Source: JBHHYU01 sp046757725 (lineage in GTDB: Bacteria; Desulfobacterota; Binatia; UBA9968). From it: a stretch of DNA of 21,666 nucleotides. The notes under the pieces are model-generated. The model was not told where the DNA came from and did not search any database. It saw only the letters and a list, made by a program, of their open reading frames with translations. Numbering within the stretch: the stretch's first letter is position 1; each line of letters begins with the position of its first letter. The stretch spans positions 1-21,666 of the forward strand of contig JBHHYU010000051.1 in the NCBI GenBank assembly GCA_046757725.1. The letters run 5' to 3'. A program made the position numbers and the translations under genes. Below, piece after piece: positions 6,663 through 14,493 of this stretch.

Positions 6663-7232
6663 ATGGAGCAAAGCCAACCTGCAGAGTTAGAGGATGAGGA
6701 ACTGGTGAGTTTAGCCCAGAGTGGCGACCGGGAAGCATTTGAGGTACTCGTGGAACGTTACAAACAAAAGGCCTACCATATCGCCTTCGGCTTCACCCGC
6801 GACCGTGAGGAAGCCAAGGATCTTTCTCAGGATGCATTCTTGCGTGCCTTTACCCATTTGAAGGGTTTCAATCTGCGTGCAAGTTTTTATACCTGGTTCT
6901 ATCGTATTCTTGTAAATCTCTGCCTTGACTACCGGCGCCGCAGAGGACGCATTCTGTGGGACTCTCTTGATGGGAATGCCGAAAGATTCGAACCGGGAGA
7001 CCCTTCAAACTCCCCAGATCAAGCGGCTATCGCAAAGGAAATGTCACGGAAAGTGGGATTGGCTGTTGAAGCCCTCCCTCCGAAACAGCGCACCGCCTTT
7101 ATTCTGAAGAACCATCAAGGGCTTTCCATTCATGAAATTGCCAAGGTCATGCAATCCGCTGAGGGCACCGTCAAGGTTCATATCCACCGCGCCGTAGTGG
7201 CCCTGCAGCAAAGTTTAGGGGAACTGGTTTAG
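6663..7232 (+). CDS. ECF-type RNA polymerase sigma factor
   Basis: Alternative sigma factor directing RNA polymerase to a stress or envelope regulon. The 189-residue protein has a sigma-70 region 2 (about residues 23-93, including EEAKDLSQDAFLRAF and TWFYRILVNLCLDYRRRR) and a region 4 helix-turn-helix (about 135-185: LPPKQRTAFILKN, LSIHEIAKVM, EGTVKVHIHRA). A short acidic linker joins them, without region 1 or 3, which defines the ECF group. I chose the ATG at 6663; no good ribosome site precedes it. An in-frame TTG at 6594 would add 23 residues unlike the family. The anti-sigma gene follows after 11 nt, indicating co-expression. Confidence 0.9.
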   Translation: MEQSQPAELEDEELVSLAQSGDREAFEVLVERYKQKAYHIAFGFTRDREEAKDLSQDAFLRAFTHLKGFNLRASFYTWFYRILVNLCLDYRRRRGRILWDSLDGNAERFEPGDPSNSPDQAAIAKEMSRKVGLAVEALPPKQRTAFILKNHQGLSIHEIAKVMQSAEGTVKVHIHRAVVALQQSLGELV

Positions 7233-7243
7233 GGAGAAATCAG

Positions 7244-7765
7244 ATGGATCACGATAATGACTCAGTACAAAGAGCCTGTAAAGATTTTGAGCAGGATCTG
7301 ATCCTCTATTACTACGAAGAGTGTGAGAGTAAGGAGCGAGATCGGGTCGCAAGTCATCTTGAGGGCTGTCCTGCATGTCGTAAACATTTTAGCGATCTAC
7401 GAAACCTCCTTAGCATTACGGCAAGTTCGGATGAGCCTCCACAAGCCTTTTGGCAGAACTACTCCCGGGAGATGAGCAGGAAGCTTGCAGCGGCCGAGCA
7501 AAGAAGTGGATGGTGGAGAGGTCTCACCACTTTCTTCCATCCTTGGCCTGTGCCGGCTCTGGCCACCGCCTTGATCCTCCTTATCGTTGTGACATTCACC
7601 TTCACCAGCGGTCTGTGGCACTCGCAGGATATTCCGCTGGAAGAAGAGGCCCTTCTGGAGGTCCTACCCATGGCAGAGAACATAGAGTTCTTTAAAGCAA
7701 TGGAGGTGCTCGATACCATGGACTTCCTTGAGGATCTGGGAAACCAGAGCAACGGGTCTGCCTGA
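7244..7765 (+). CDS. Zinc-finger (zf-HC2/ZAS) transmembrane anti-sigma factor
   Basis: Predicted to hold the adjacent sigma factor inactive at the inner membrane. The N-terminal cytoplasmic domain has the ZAS signature H-x3-C-x2-C (His38, Cys42, Cys45), with further Cys at 12 and 27. A single transmembrane helix spans about residues 102-122. The C-terminal tail (124-173), which should face the periplasm, is strongly acidic and hydrophobic (LEEEALLEVL, then VLDTMDFLEDL). GGGAGA precedes the ATG. Gene order and domain layout match sigma/anti-sigma pairs well. The acidic tail is a candidate sensor surface for the basic exported proteins encoded next to it; that binding is inference. Confidence 0.88.
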   Translation: MDHDNDSVQRACKDFEQDLILYYYEECESKERDRVASHLEGCPACRKHFSDLRNLLSITASSDEPPQAFWQNYSREMSRKLAAAEQRSGWWRGLTTFFHPWPVPALATALILLIVVTFTFTSGLWHSQDIPLEEEALLEVLPMAENIEFFKAMEVLDTMDFLEDLGNQSNGSA

Positions 7766-7780
7766 AATGGAGCCGAAGTC

Positions 7781-8029
7781 GTGAGGCTTGTTGCATGTTT
7801 AGCTGTTTTCCTTTTTCTCTCTTACCCTTCTTGTCTTCCTGCAGCGGCAGCAGAGGAAGATCCGGATCGCGAGATGCTCATGCTCTTGGATCTCCTAGAA
7901 CAGTGGGAAATGATCAATGACCTGGAACCGGTAAAAAGGATGGAACTACTGGAAACGACAGGGAGCGATCTTTCACGAGAGACGCCTCAGCCATCGTCAT
8001 GGAAAAAAACAGAGGATCAGCCAAAATGA
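7781..8029 (+). CDS. Small acidic exported protein, function unknown
   Basis: No family recognised. The 82-residue product starts at GTG with GGAG upstream. Its signal peptide covers about residues 1-24 (cleavage near AAAA/EED). The short mature part is acidic, with about 16 Asp/Glu against 7 Lys/Arg. The core (LLDLLEQWEMINDLE) resembles in pattern the periplasmic tail of the preceding anti-sigma factor (MEVLDTMDFLEDL), so it may be a soluble mimic of that tail. Its TGA overlaps the ATG of the next gene (ATGA), implying translational coupling and near-equal amounts with the very basic DUF3106-like protein. Confidence 0.75.
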   Translation: MRLVACLAVFLFLSYPSCLPAAAAEEDPDREMLMLLDLLEQWEMINDLEPVKRMELLETTGSDLSRETPQPSSWKKTEDQPK

Positions 8030-8541
8030 AACAACTCATCCAGCTATCAGTGCTAATCACCTGTCTGTGTCTGTCTTTTCCGGTTTGGGCTCAGAGTGTA
8101 AAAGATGGAGAGAGTAGAGCTCGTGAGCGGTGGCACCGCATGAGTCCTGAAAAGAAGAGAGAACTTAGAGATCGGTACCGCCGATGGAAGTCTTTACCTC
8201 CAGAGAAGAAGGGTGAGCTTCGAAACAGACTCCAAAAGTGGCGCCGTCTTCCACCTAATGACAAGGCCGCTATTCGGCGCAATTTCCGCCGCTGGCGTAA
8301 TCTCCCGGAAGACCGAAAGAAGCAGCTACGCCGAAAGTGGAAGCACTGGCGGAAGCTTTCCCCGCAAAGGCGTCAAAGGCTTAGGCAACGCTATGAAGAG
8401 TATCGCCGGCTCTCACCGCATGAGCGCCGGCGGTTGCGGCGAAAGTTTCAAGAGCACCACAGACTAACACCAAGGGAGAGAAAGGCGCTACGTAAACGTT
8501 TAAAGAAGGGGCGATTTTATCGAGAGAGGAGAGCAAAGTAA
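8026..8541 (+). CDS. Exported DUF3106-like protein of seven 18-residue repeats
   Basis: The 171-residue product has a Sec signal peptide (residues 1-23, VWAQ/S). It then has seven tandem 18-residue units beginning at Trp36, Trp54, Trp72, Trp90, Trp108, Tyr126 and His144, with pattern W-[RK]-x-L-[SP]-P-x-x-[RK]-x-x-L-R-x-[RK]. Such units are typical of DUF3106. The mature protein is overwhelmingly Lys/Arg-rich. I prefer the ATG at 8026, which overlaps the previous stop, over the in-frame ATG at 7999. From memory, DUF3106 genes occur beside sigma/anti-sigma genes in other bacteria; their function is not established. It probably binds an acidic partner or polyanion in the periplasm. Confidence 0.85.
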   Translation: MKQLIQLSVLITCLCLSFPVWAQSVKDGESRARERWHRMSPEKKRELRDRYRRWKSLPPEKKGELRNRLQKWRRLPPNDKAAIRRNFRRWRNLPEDRKKQLRRKWKHWRKLSPQRRQRLRQRYEEYRRLSPHERRRLRRKFQEHHRLTPRERKALRKRLKKGRFYRERRAK

Positions 8542-8635
8542 AACGCGGACTTGCCCAAACTACAACTGAAGGTGGACAAGCTGTAAACGAACTCACGTCA
8601 CAAACGTCCAATAGACATGAAAGGAGGGTATTCAA

Positions 8636-8908
8636 ATGAAAACATTTATATTGGCCGTTTTGATCGGTTTGTTCGTAGCTCCTTCGGCGAGCTTCGCCAA
8701 CAGTTGGGCTATTTCGTATAATTACGCGCCTCGCCGCTTTGAGCATCGCCATGACTGGGTTGGCCCGAGACATTTCTACCGGGCAAACTACCGCAGATAT
8801 CTTCGATACCGGCACCTCCGCAGACTCCACCGTTATAGGTACCGGTTTCACCATCATCATCATCGGTATGGTTACAGACCTTATTGGTTCTTCTACAGGC
8901 ATCGCTAA
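8636..8908 (+). CDS. Small exported His/Arg/Tyr-rich protein, function unknown
   Basis: The 90-residue product starts at an ATG with the excellent ribosome site AAAGGAGGG 7 nt upstream. A signal peptide ends near ASFA (residue 21). The mature 69 residues are dominated by Arg, His and Tyr, including a run of five His near residue 72 and several RYR/YRH motifs. No known domain is visible. It could bind metal ions or anionic surface polymers. Composition links it to the secreted protein at 5956-6570 and it follows the DUF3106-like gene by 94 nt. That spacer holds an imperfect stem but no clear terminator, so it may be in the same transcript. Confidence 0.75.
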   Translation: MKTFILAVLIGLFVAPSASFANSWAISYNYAPRRFEHRHDWVGPRHFYRANYRRYLRYRHLRRLHRYRYRFHHHHHRYGYRPYWFFYRHR

Positions 8909-8959
8909 AACCAACATCGAAAGGCTCATTTGATCCCCAACAGGCAGCGGAGAAATCCC

Positions 8960-9147
8960 ATGAAACAGACCGTACTCACCATTTCACGAGCGCTCCTGCC
9001 GGTCTCTTCAACCGGATTTGCATGGGTACCGGTGGGGTGATGAGACGGGAAGAAAACACGAATACGACGATGGACCCGAAGTTGCTGAACGCAGCCGGGC
9101 AAGTCAGCGCGCAACCCACTTAACCCCAAAGACAGAACAAAGAAAAA
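8960..9147 (+). pseudogene. Possible frameshifted exported-protein remnant or missing DUF1800 leader
   Basis: An ATG with GGAG upstream opens a signal-peptide-like start (MKQTVLTISRALLPV) that stops after 26 codons at 9040. A second frame, from about 9018, continues without stops past 9147 with coding-like hydrophilic sequence (HGYRWGDETGRKHEYDDG). Shifting by one base in TTT near 9018, and again in the AAAAA run at 9143-9147, would join these pieces to the DUF1800 frame. This could be a decayed small gene, a sequencing error, or simply a leader with chance frames. Confidence 0.3.
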
Positions 9148-10566
9148 GTGTCCGCACGGTTAACCAAAGAACAAAAGGCAATTCACTTTTTAAATCGGAT
9201 TAGCTTTGGAGCCACACCGGGGGAAGTAGAAAAGGTGAAGCGCTTGGGGATTTCTCCCTATTTGGAGAATCAGCTCCATCCTGAGGCAATCCCAGACCCG
9301 GTACTGGAAAAAAAACTTGCAGAGTTTAAAACCCTAGGCTTAGACACCAGGCAACTTTTCGAGCTCTATCCTCCACGGAAAAAGGCCAAAGCCCGGGGCA
9401 TGATGCCTTTTTCCCGGATGCAGGGACCACGCCACGTTATCCAGGAACTCCAGCAGGCACGACTCCTGCGCGCGGTTTATAGTCGACGGCAGCTGTACGA
9501 GCTCATGGTTGATTTCTGGACCAACCATTTCAACGTCTTCGCCAGAAAAGGCGCGGACAAGTGGTTGATCACAAGTTACGACCGCGATACGATCCGCCCC
9601 CATGCGCTGGGGTATTTCCGCGATCTGCTTCTCGCTACGGCTCAAAGTCCGGCTATGCTCTTTTATTTGGATAATTGGCTAAGTGTAGGTCCACAGGCTT
9701 CGTTGCGACGTTTCCGGCGTCACGCCAGGCGCAGGATAAGGCGAGGTCTAAATGAAAACTATGCTCGCGAACTTATGGAGCTCCACACCTTGGGTGTCGA
9801 TGGAGGTTATAGCCAGAAAGACGTCCAGGAAGTAGCACGATGCTTTACGGGTTGGACGATCCGCCGACCTAGAGGAGAGGCTAAGTTTCGATTTGCTCCT
9901 CGGCGCCATGATCGTGGAGAGAAGGTAGTGCTGGGCACGACAATAGCTCCGGGCCGAAATCTGGACGATGGGATTCAAGTTATCGATCTACTCGCACGCC
10001 ACCCCTCCACCGCCCGCTTTCTTGCCACCAAGCTTGTGCGTCGGTTTGTCTCTGATAATCCTCCTCAGTCGCTCGTGAATCAGGCAGCAGAGGCCTTCCG
10101 GCGGAGTGACGGCTATGTACCATCCGTGCTACAGGCCATCATCCGTGCACCGGAGTTTTTTTCCACCTTGTCTTTTCGCGCGAAGGTTAAGAAACCCTTG
10201 GAATTGATCGCTAGTGCCCTGCGGATTTTAGGAGCTGACGTCCATAATGCCAAGCCGCTGCTCCGCTATTTGGCCCAGATGGGAGAGCTTCCATTTATGG
10301 CCCGGCCCCCAACAGGCTACGCAGATGTTGGACCCTCGTGGGTCAATGCCTCTGCTCTGCTGACAAGAATGAATTTTGCCCTTGATCTCACCGGGAGCCG
10401 GATCCGGGGAACTACCGTCAAACCTGACGCCCAAAACGGGGATCAGATTCTACCGCTGGTGGCTTCCGGCGGACTTTCCGATACGACCCGGGCGGCCCTG
10501 GCCAAAGTCTCTGGACCGGAAGGTACTGCTCTTCTTTTGGCGGCACCTGAATTTCAAAGGCGATAG
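9148..10566 (+). CDS. DUF1800 domain protein
   Basis: The 472-residue protein matches the DUF1800 family throughout: the N-terminal HFLNRISFGATPGEVE block, MVDFWTNHFNVF near 125, NENYARELMELHTLGVDGGY near 210, EVARCFTGWT, KLVRRFVSD, and a C-terminal repeat-like APEFQRR end. DUF1800 proteins are usually exported and occur with a DUF1501 partner, as here; their biochemical role is not firmly known. No signal peptide is visible at the GTG start chosen and the ribosome site is poor, so the true N-terminus may lie in the disrupted frames just upstream. Its TAG stop overlaps the start region of the DUF1501 gene, showing translational coupling. Confidence 0.88.
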   Translation: MSARLTKEQKAIHFLNRISFGATPGEVEKVKRLGISPYLENQLHPEAIPDPVLEKKLAEFKTLGLDTRQLFELYPPRKKAKARGMMPFSRMQGPRHVIQELQQARLLRAVYSRRQLYELMVDFWTNHFNVFARKGADKWLITSYDRDTIRPHALGYFRDLLLATAQSPAMLFYLDNWLSVGPQASLRRFRRHARRRIRRGLNENYARELMELHTLGVDGGYSQKDVQEVARCFTGWTIRRPRGEAKFRFAPRRHDRGEKVVLGTTIAPGRNLDDGIQVIDLLARHPSTARFLATKLVRRFVSDNPPQSLVNQAAEAFRRSDGYVPSVLQAIIRAPEFFSTLSFRAKVKKPLELIASALRILGADVHNAKPLLRYLAQMGELPFMARPPTGYADVGPSWVNASALLTRMNFALDLTGSRIRGTTVKPDAQNGDQILPLVASGGLSDTTRAALAKVSGPEGTALLLAAPEFQRR

Positions 10567-10568
10567 TG

Positions 10569-11792
10569 ATGACACTCTCACGCCGACGCTTTCTCAAAAA
10601 TACAGGCTTAGGGTTTTTAGCCCTGGGCTTACCTCCGTCGTTTCTCCTGCGGGCAGCCAATGGAGAGAACCAGAATCACAGCCGGACCCTGGTGGTTCTA
10701 TTTCAAAGGGGAGGCATGGACGGGCTTAACGCAGTGATTCCGTTTAAGGAACCCTTCTACTACTCAACGAGACCCAGCATTGCTATTCCGGAGCCAGCAG
10801 CTGGCAGTGAACGGGCTTTAGACCTAGATGGCTTTTACGGATTACACCCGGCTCTGGCCCCGCTTAAACCACTTTTTAAGAAGGGCCATCTTGCTATGGT
10901 TCACGCGGCCGGCTCACCGGATAATACGCGCTCCCATTTCGATGCCCAGGACTATATGGAAAACGGCACACCGGGCATAAAAAGTACACCGGATGGATGG
11001 CTGAACCGGTCGCTCAGGGGGCCTAACGATCCAAGTTTTCCGTTCCGAGCTGTTGCAATAAATCGGCAATCTCCGCATATCCTCGCCGGACCATCCCCGA
11101 CATTGACTATGGCGTCCATCACTGGATTCCGCTTGCATGATCCTTTTCTCACGAAGAATTTTCAACAGCTCTATACTGGTACCGAAGATTCGCTACTTCA
11201 CCGTGCAGGGACAACTCTTTTCGAAGCAATGACCCTATTGAAAAAAGTGAAGTCGAGCATTCCCTTGGGGACCCAGCAATATCCCAAGGGCAGGTTCGCA
11301 AGGGGCTTAAGTGACATCGCTCGGCTTATCAAGGCTAACGTTGGGCTTCGGATTGCGTTCACCGAGTTCAGAGGCTGGGACACGCACGTCAGGCAGGGAT
11401 CCGCGGAAGGGGCTATGGCCAATCGCTTGAGAGTCCTAGCTCAAGGTCTTGACGCTTTTTATAAGGACCTCGGTGACCGGGCGGAGGATGTGGTATTGCT
11501 TACCATGTCGGAGTTTGGACGCACGGTGCGGGAGAATGGAAACGGTGGTACAGACCACGGACACGCCAATGTCATGTTTGTGCTCGGCGGGAGAGTAAAA
11601 GGTGGAAAGGTTTATGGTCAATGGCCCGGGCTAAGACCGGAACTTCTCTACGAAGATCGAGATCTCGCCCTCACCACTGACTTCCGGGCTGTGTGCGGAG
11701 AAATCCTTGCACACCATATGGGACAGCAAAACCTAGCCGCGGTCTTTCCGGGATACAGAGTCCCACCGCACCCGCTTGGTCTTATTATATAG
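10569..11792 (+). CDS. DUF1501 domain protein with Tat signal
   Basis: The 407-residue protein starts with a twin-arginine signal (SRRRFLK at residues 4-10, then a hydrophobic stretch to about 29), so it is exported folded, probably with a bound metal. The body has DUF1501 blocks: LVVLFQRGGMDGLNAVIPF near 43, GSPDNTRSHFDAQDYME near 115, EFRGWDTHVRQG, and MSEFGRTVRENGNGGTDHGH. The last is typical of this sulfatase/alkaline-phosphatase-like superfamily. An ATG at 10569 follows AAAGGCGAT; a GTG directly before it is also possible. It pairs with DUF1800. It ends 61 nt before the convergent glyS stop, a spacer with no clear terminator. Confidence 0.9.
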   Translation: MTLSRRRFLKNTGLGFLALGLPPSFLLRAANGENQNHSRTLVVLFQRGGMDGLNAVIPFKEPFYYSTRPSIAIPEPAAGSERALDLDGFYGLHPALAPLKPLFKKGHLAMVHAAGSPDNTRSHFDAQDYMENGTPGIKSTPDGWLNRSLRGPNDPSFPFRAVAINRQSPHILAGPSPTLTMASITGFRLHDPFLTKNFQQLYTGTEDSLLHRAGTTLFEAMTLLKKVKSSIPLGTQQYPKGRFARGLSDIARLIKANVGLRIAFTEFRGWDTHVRQGSAEGAMANRLRVLAQGLDAFYKDLGDRAEDVVLLTMSEFGRTVRENGNGGTDHGHANVMFVLGGRVKGGKVYGQWPGLRPELLYEDRDLALTTDFRAVCGEILAHHMGQQNLAAVFPGYRVPPHPLGLII

Positions 11793-11853
11793 ATTGAGAC
11801 CTAATCAGGCATTTTTCACGGGGGGATAATGGCTACAGCATTTAACACGAAGC

Positions 11854-13485
11854 CTAGGCTGTGGTTTGGCAGGGCACCTGCTCGGTGACCTGAGCCCATT
11901 TGCCGGCCATTAGATCGTCCATAGTAGTTTCAAGGGACGAGATGGGAATCCGAATCTGCTGCATCGTGTTGCGATCACGAACTGTAACCTTTTCATCGCC
12001 CGGCCTTTTCCCATCACCAACGGTCTGCACATCCACCGTCACACAAAACGGTGTACCTACCTCATCCTGGCGACGGTAGAGCCTTCCGATCGACGCTGTA
12101 TCGTCGTAAACAGAGACCCACCGTTTGCGAAGGGCATCGGATATCCTGCTTGCAGTTTCGACAATCTGCTGATTTTTTTTGAGGAGCGGGAGAACTGCAA
12201 TCTTGATTGGCGCGAGTTCCGGATGCAGCCGCAGGACAACTCGTTTTTCCCCCCTCACCTCCTCCTCATGGTAGCCGTCGACAAGGAAGGCCAGGGCTGA
12301 CCGATCAGCCCCTGCCGAAGGCTCAATGACATAGGGCACGATTTTCTGCTTGCTCTCCTCATCAAAATAGCCAAGCAATCGCCCGCTGGATTGTGCATGT
12401 TGTTTTAGGTCGTAATCGGTGCGATTTGCTATCCCTTCAAGCTCACTCCAGCCCATCGGGAAGAGATACTCAATATCGACACACCGCTTCGCGTAAAAAG
12501 CCAGCTCATCCCCGGCATGTTCGCGAAGGCGAATTTTATCCTTTCGGATGCCATACTTCTGATACCAGGCAAATCGCTCGTCGATCCATTTTTGATGCCA
12601 TTCCTCGTCTGAACCAGGCATGACGAAGTACTCGATTTCCATCTGTTCGAACTCGCGGGTCCGGAAGGTAAAATTGCCTGGCGTGATTTCATTCCTGAAA
12701 GCTTTACCGATTTGTGCAATACCGAAGGGAAGCTTCTTCCGCACGGACTGAAGTACATTGTCGAAATTGACGAAGATACCCTGCGCCGTCTCCGGCCGGA
12801 GAAAGGTCTTTGTTGCGGTCTCCTTAACGGGGCCGAGGAAGGTCTCGAGCATCAGGTTAGCAGGCTTTGGAACTGACAATTTAAGCCCGCCACAGTTAGG
12901 ACAGGGAACCGGCATGGCAACTGGCCCTGCTACATTATGGCGTCCCGCGAGAGTCTCCAAAAACATGACAAACTGCGGATCCCCCGGACCTTCGAAGGGA
13001 TATCCCGTCGGATCGCCGGCAACGTTAGCATTGCCTTTCGTTAACGGGAGATTCGGTGCATTTTTTTTACCATCGCTTATTGCCCAATTTTTGATCGCAG
13101 TCCATTCGTTCTTTTTCGCGGCCGGCCCCTCCAGCACCTTCAGGATCCCCCGGAACCACTTGCAGGTCCACAGGACGTCATAAATCTGATCGGCTCGATA
13201 GTGACGACCGCAGTCAGCGCACCCCGTAAAAGGATCGGAGAAGCTTGCGACATGGCCGCTGGCCTCCCAGACCTTGGGATGCATTGAGATGGCTGCATCC
13301 AGACCTACCATATCCCCCCTCCACTGGACATTGTCACGCCACCAGACGCGTTTGATGTTGTTCTTGTACTCCACACCGAGTGGCCCGTAATCCCAGGCAG
13401 AGCCAAGACCGCCATAGATCTCGCTCGACTGGAAAATAAAACCCCGTCGTTTGCAGAGGGATACAATCCTGTCCATCTCTATCAC
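11854..13485 (-). CDS. glyS: Glycyl-tRNA synthetase, alpha2 class II type
   Basis: Charges tRNA-Gly with glycine in the cytoplasm. The 543-residue single-chain enzyme is the homodimeric type found in archaea, eukaryotes and some bacteria, not the alpha2beta2 GlyQ/GlyS type. Visible features: motif 1 region YGGLGSAWDYGPLGVE at residues 24-39, zinc-binding pairs Cys89/Cys92 and Cys195/Cys198, motif 2 FRNEITPGNFTFRTREFEQM, GWSELEGIANRTDYDL, motif 3 near PSAGADRSALAF, and a C-terminal anticodon-binding domain. The insertion between the Cys pairs is family-typical. A GTG at 13485 or an ATG at 13476 could be the start; GAGAGAG lies upstream. It stands alone, convergent with the DUF1501 gene and about 200 nt from dapB. 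Confidence 0.95.
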   Translation of the reverse strand: MIEMDRIVSLCKRRGFIFQSSEIYGGLGSAWDYGPLGVEYKNNIKRVWWRDNVQWRGDMVGLDAAISMHPKVWEASGHVASFSDPFTGCADCGRHYRADQIYDVLWTCKWFRGILKVLEGPAAKKNEWTAIKNWAISDGKKNAPNLPLTKGNANVAGDPTGYPFEGPGDPQFVMFLETLAGRHNVAGPVAMPVPCPNCGGLKLSVPKPANLMLETFLGPVKETATKTFLRPETAQGIFVNFDNVLQSVRKKLPFGIAQIGKAFRNEITPGNFTFRTREFEQMEIEYFVMPGSDEEWHQKWIDERFAWYQKYGIRKDKIRLREHAGDELAFYAKRCVDIEYLFPMGWSELEGIANRTDYDLKQHAQSSGRLLGYFDEESKQKIVPYVIEPSAGADRSALAFLVDGYHEEEVRGEKRVVLRLHPELAPIKIAVLPLLKKNQQIVETASRISDALRKRWVSVYDDTASIGRLYRRQDEVGTPFCVTVDVQTVGDGKRPGDEKVTVRDRNTMQQIRIPISSLETTMDDLMAGKWAQVTEQVPCQTTA

Positions 13486-13555
13486 TTTATTTTTCTCTCT
13501 CGATTCCTTAGGAAGTTTCTAGCTGTGTTCGCAACAGGCCGGCGATCAACTAACA

Positions 13556-13584
13556 TGTATAAACAACCGAGCGAAACCCTGCAA
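13556..13584 (-). promoter_or_regulatory. Possible glyS promoter
   Basis: TTGCAG (13584-13579) and TATACA (13561-13556) are spaced by 17 nt on the minus strand, about 70 nt before the glyS start. Both boxes are partial matches. The rest of the 203-nt spacer 13486-13688 shows no gene or clear terminator. Confidence 0.35.
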
Positions 13585-13688
13585 GGGAACGCCTTTGACG
13601 AGCTAGATCTTGCCAGTGGATCTATAATTTTTAGGTGGAGGATTACAGGCACGGTGGCAGGGAACCGGAAAGATCGTTCCAAACAGGA

Positions 13689-14492
13689 TTAAGGAAGTCC
13701 AAGAACGTCTTGCATACTATAGAGGCCCTTTTTCTGTTTGATCAGCCATCGAGCCGCCCGTATGGCCCCACTGGCAAAGGTATCACGGCTATGGGCGCGG
13801 TGAATGAATTCTACCCTCTCCCCCAAACCTCCGAAGATGACCGTATGCTCACCGACGATATCTCCTGCACGAACGGACATGAAACCGATCTCTTTCCTGC
13901 TCCTCTCACCAACAATCCCTTTGCGACCGCAAATTCCGCTCTTATCCAAGTCTCTTTTCAGGGCACGGGCGACACTGCGACCCAACGCTAGGGCTGTACC
14001 GCTCGGTGCATCCTTCTTAAAGCGATGGTGTGCCTCGATAATCTCGACATCGTAATCGTCCCCAAGACCCTGAGCTACCTTGCCTAAAAGGCTTATGAGG
14101 AGGTTTACACCGAGACTCATATTGGGTGAGATAAGGACCCGGGTCCGGCGCGAAAGCTTCTTAATCTCGGTCAACTGCTTTTTATTGAAGCCGGTGGTGC
14201 CGATAACGATGGGAACATTTTTCTCCGCGGCGACTTTTGCATGCTCCAGAGTAGCCGCCGGGGCACTGAATTCAATGACGACGACTTGCCCTTTCAATAG
14301 CGGTGCAATTTGAGCGGTGATCGGAATTCCAATCTTGCCCACGCCAGCCACCTCACCGGCATCCTTGTTGATTTGAGGACACCCGGGCCATTCGATCGCA
14401 CCTAAGGGCTTGGTCCATCTGCTCTCATGGGCGAGACGTATCACCGTGCTTCCCATTCGTCCGGCTGCTCCGGAAACAATAAGACCCAACAT
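13689..14492 (-). CDS. dapB: 4-hydroxy-tetrahydrodipicolinate reductase
   Basis: NAD(P)H-dependent reduction of hydroxy-tetrahydrodipicolinate to tetrahydrodipicolinate in lysine/DAP synthesis. The 267-residue protein has the N-terminal nucleotide-binding GAAGRMG (8-14), GTTGF near 98-102, and the catalytic/substrate motif EAHHRFKKDAPSGTA, in which His155/His156 and Lys160 correspond to the family active site. GAGG precedes the ATG. It is the last gene of the arg-lys-dap cluster and begins one base after the dapA stop. No strong terminator is visible downstream. Confidence 0.97.
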   Translation of the reverse strand: MLGLIVSGAAGRMGSTVIRLAHESRWTKPLGAIEWPGCPQINKDAGEVAGVGKIGIPITAQIAPLLKGQVVVIEFSAPAATLEHAKVAAEKNVPIVIGTTGFNKKQLTEIKKLSRRTRVLISPNMSLGVNLLISLLGKVAQGLGDDYDVEIIEAHHRFKKDAPSGTALALGRSVARALKRDLDKSGICGRKGIVGERSRKEIGFMSVRAGDIVGEHTVIFGGLGERVEFIHRAHSRDTFASGAIRAARWLIKQKKGLYSMQDVLGLP

Positions 14493-14493
14493 C

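Noticed and set aside
8381..8929. A 182-codon minus-strand frame over the DUF3106-like and His-rich genes
   Set aside because: It spans two well-supported plus-strand genes and their spacer, has no recognisable domain, and looks like the complement of Arg-rich codons.
11793..11853. Terminator between the convergent DUF1501 and glyS genes
   Set aside because: Only a 3-bp CCT/AGG stem before TTTTT was seen, too weak to call.
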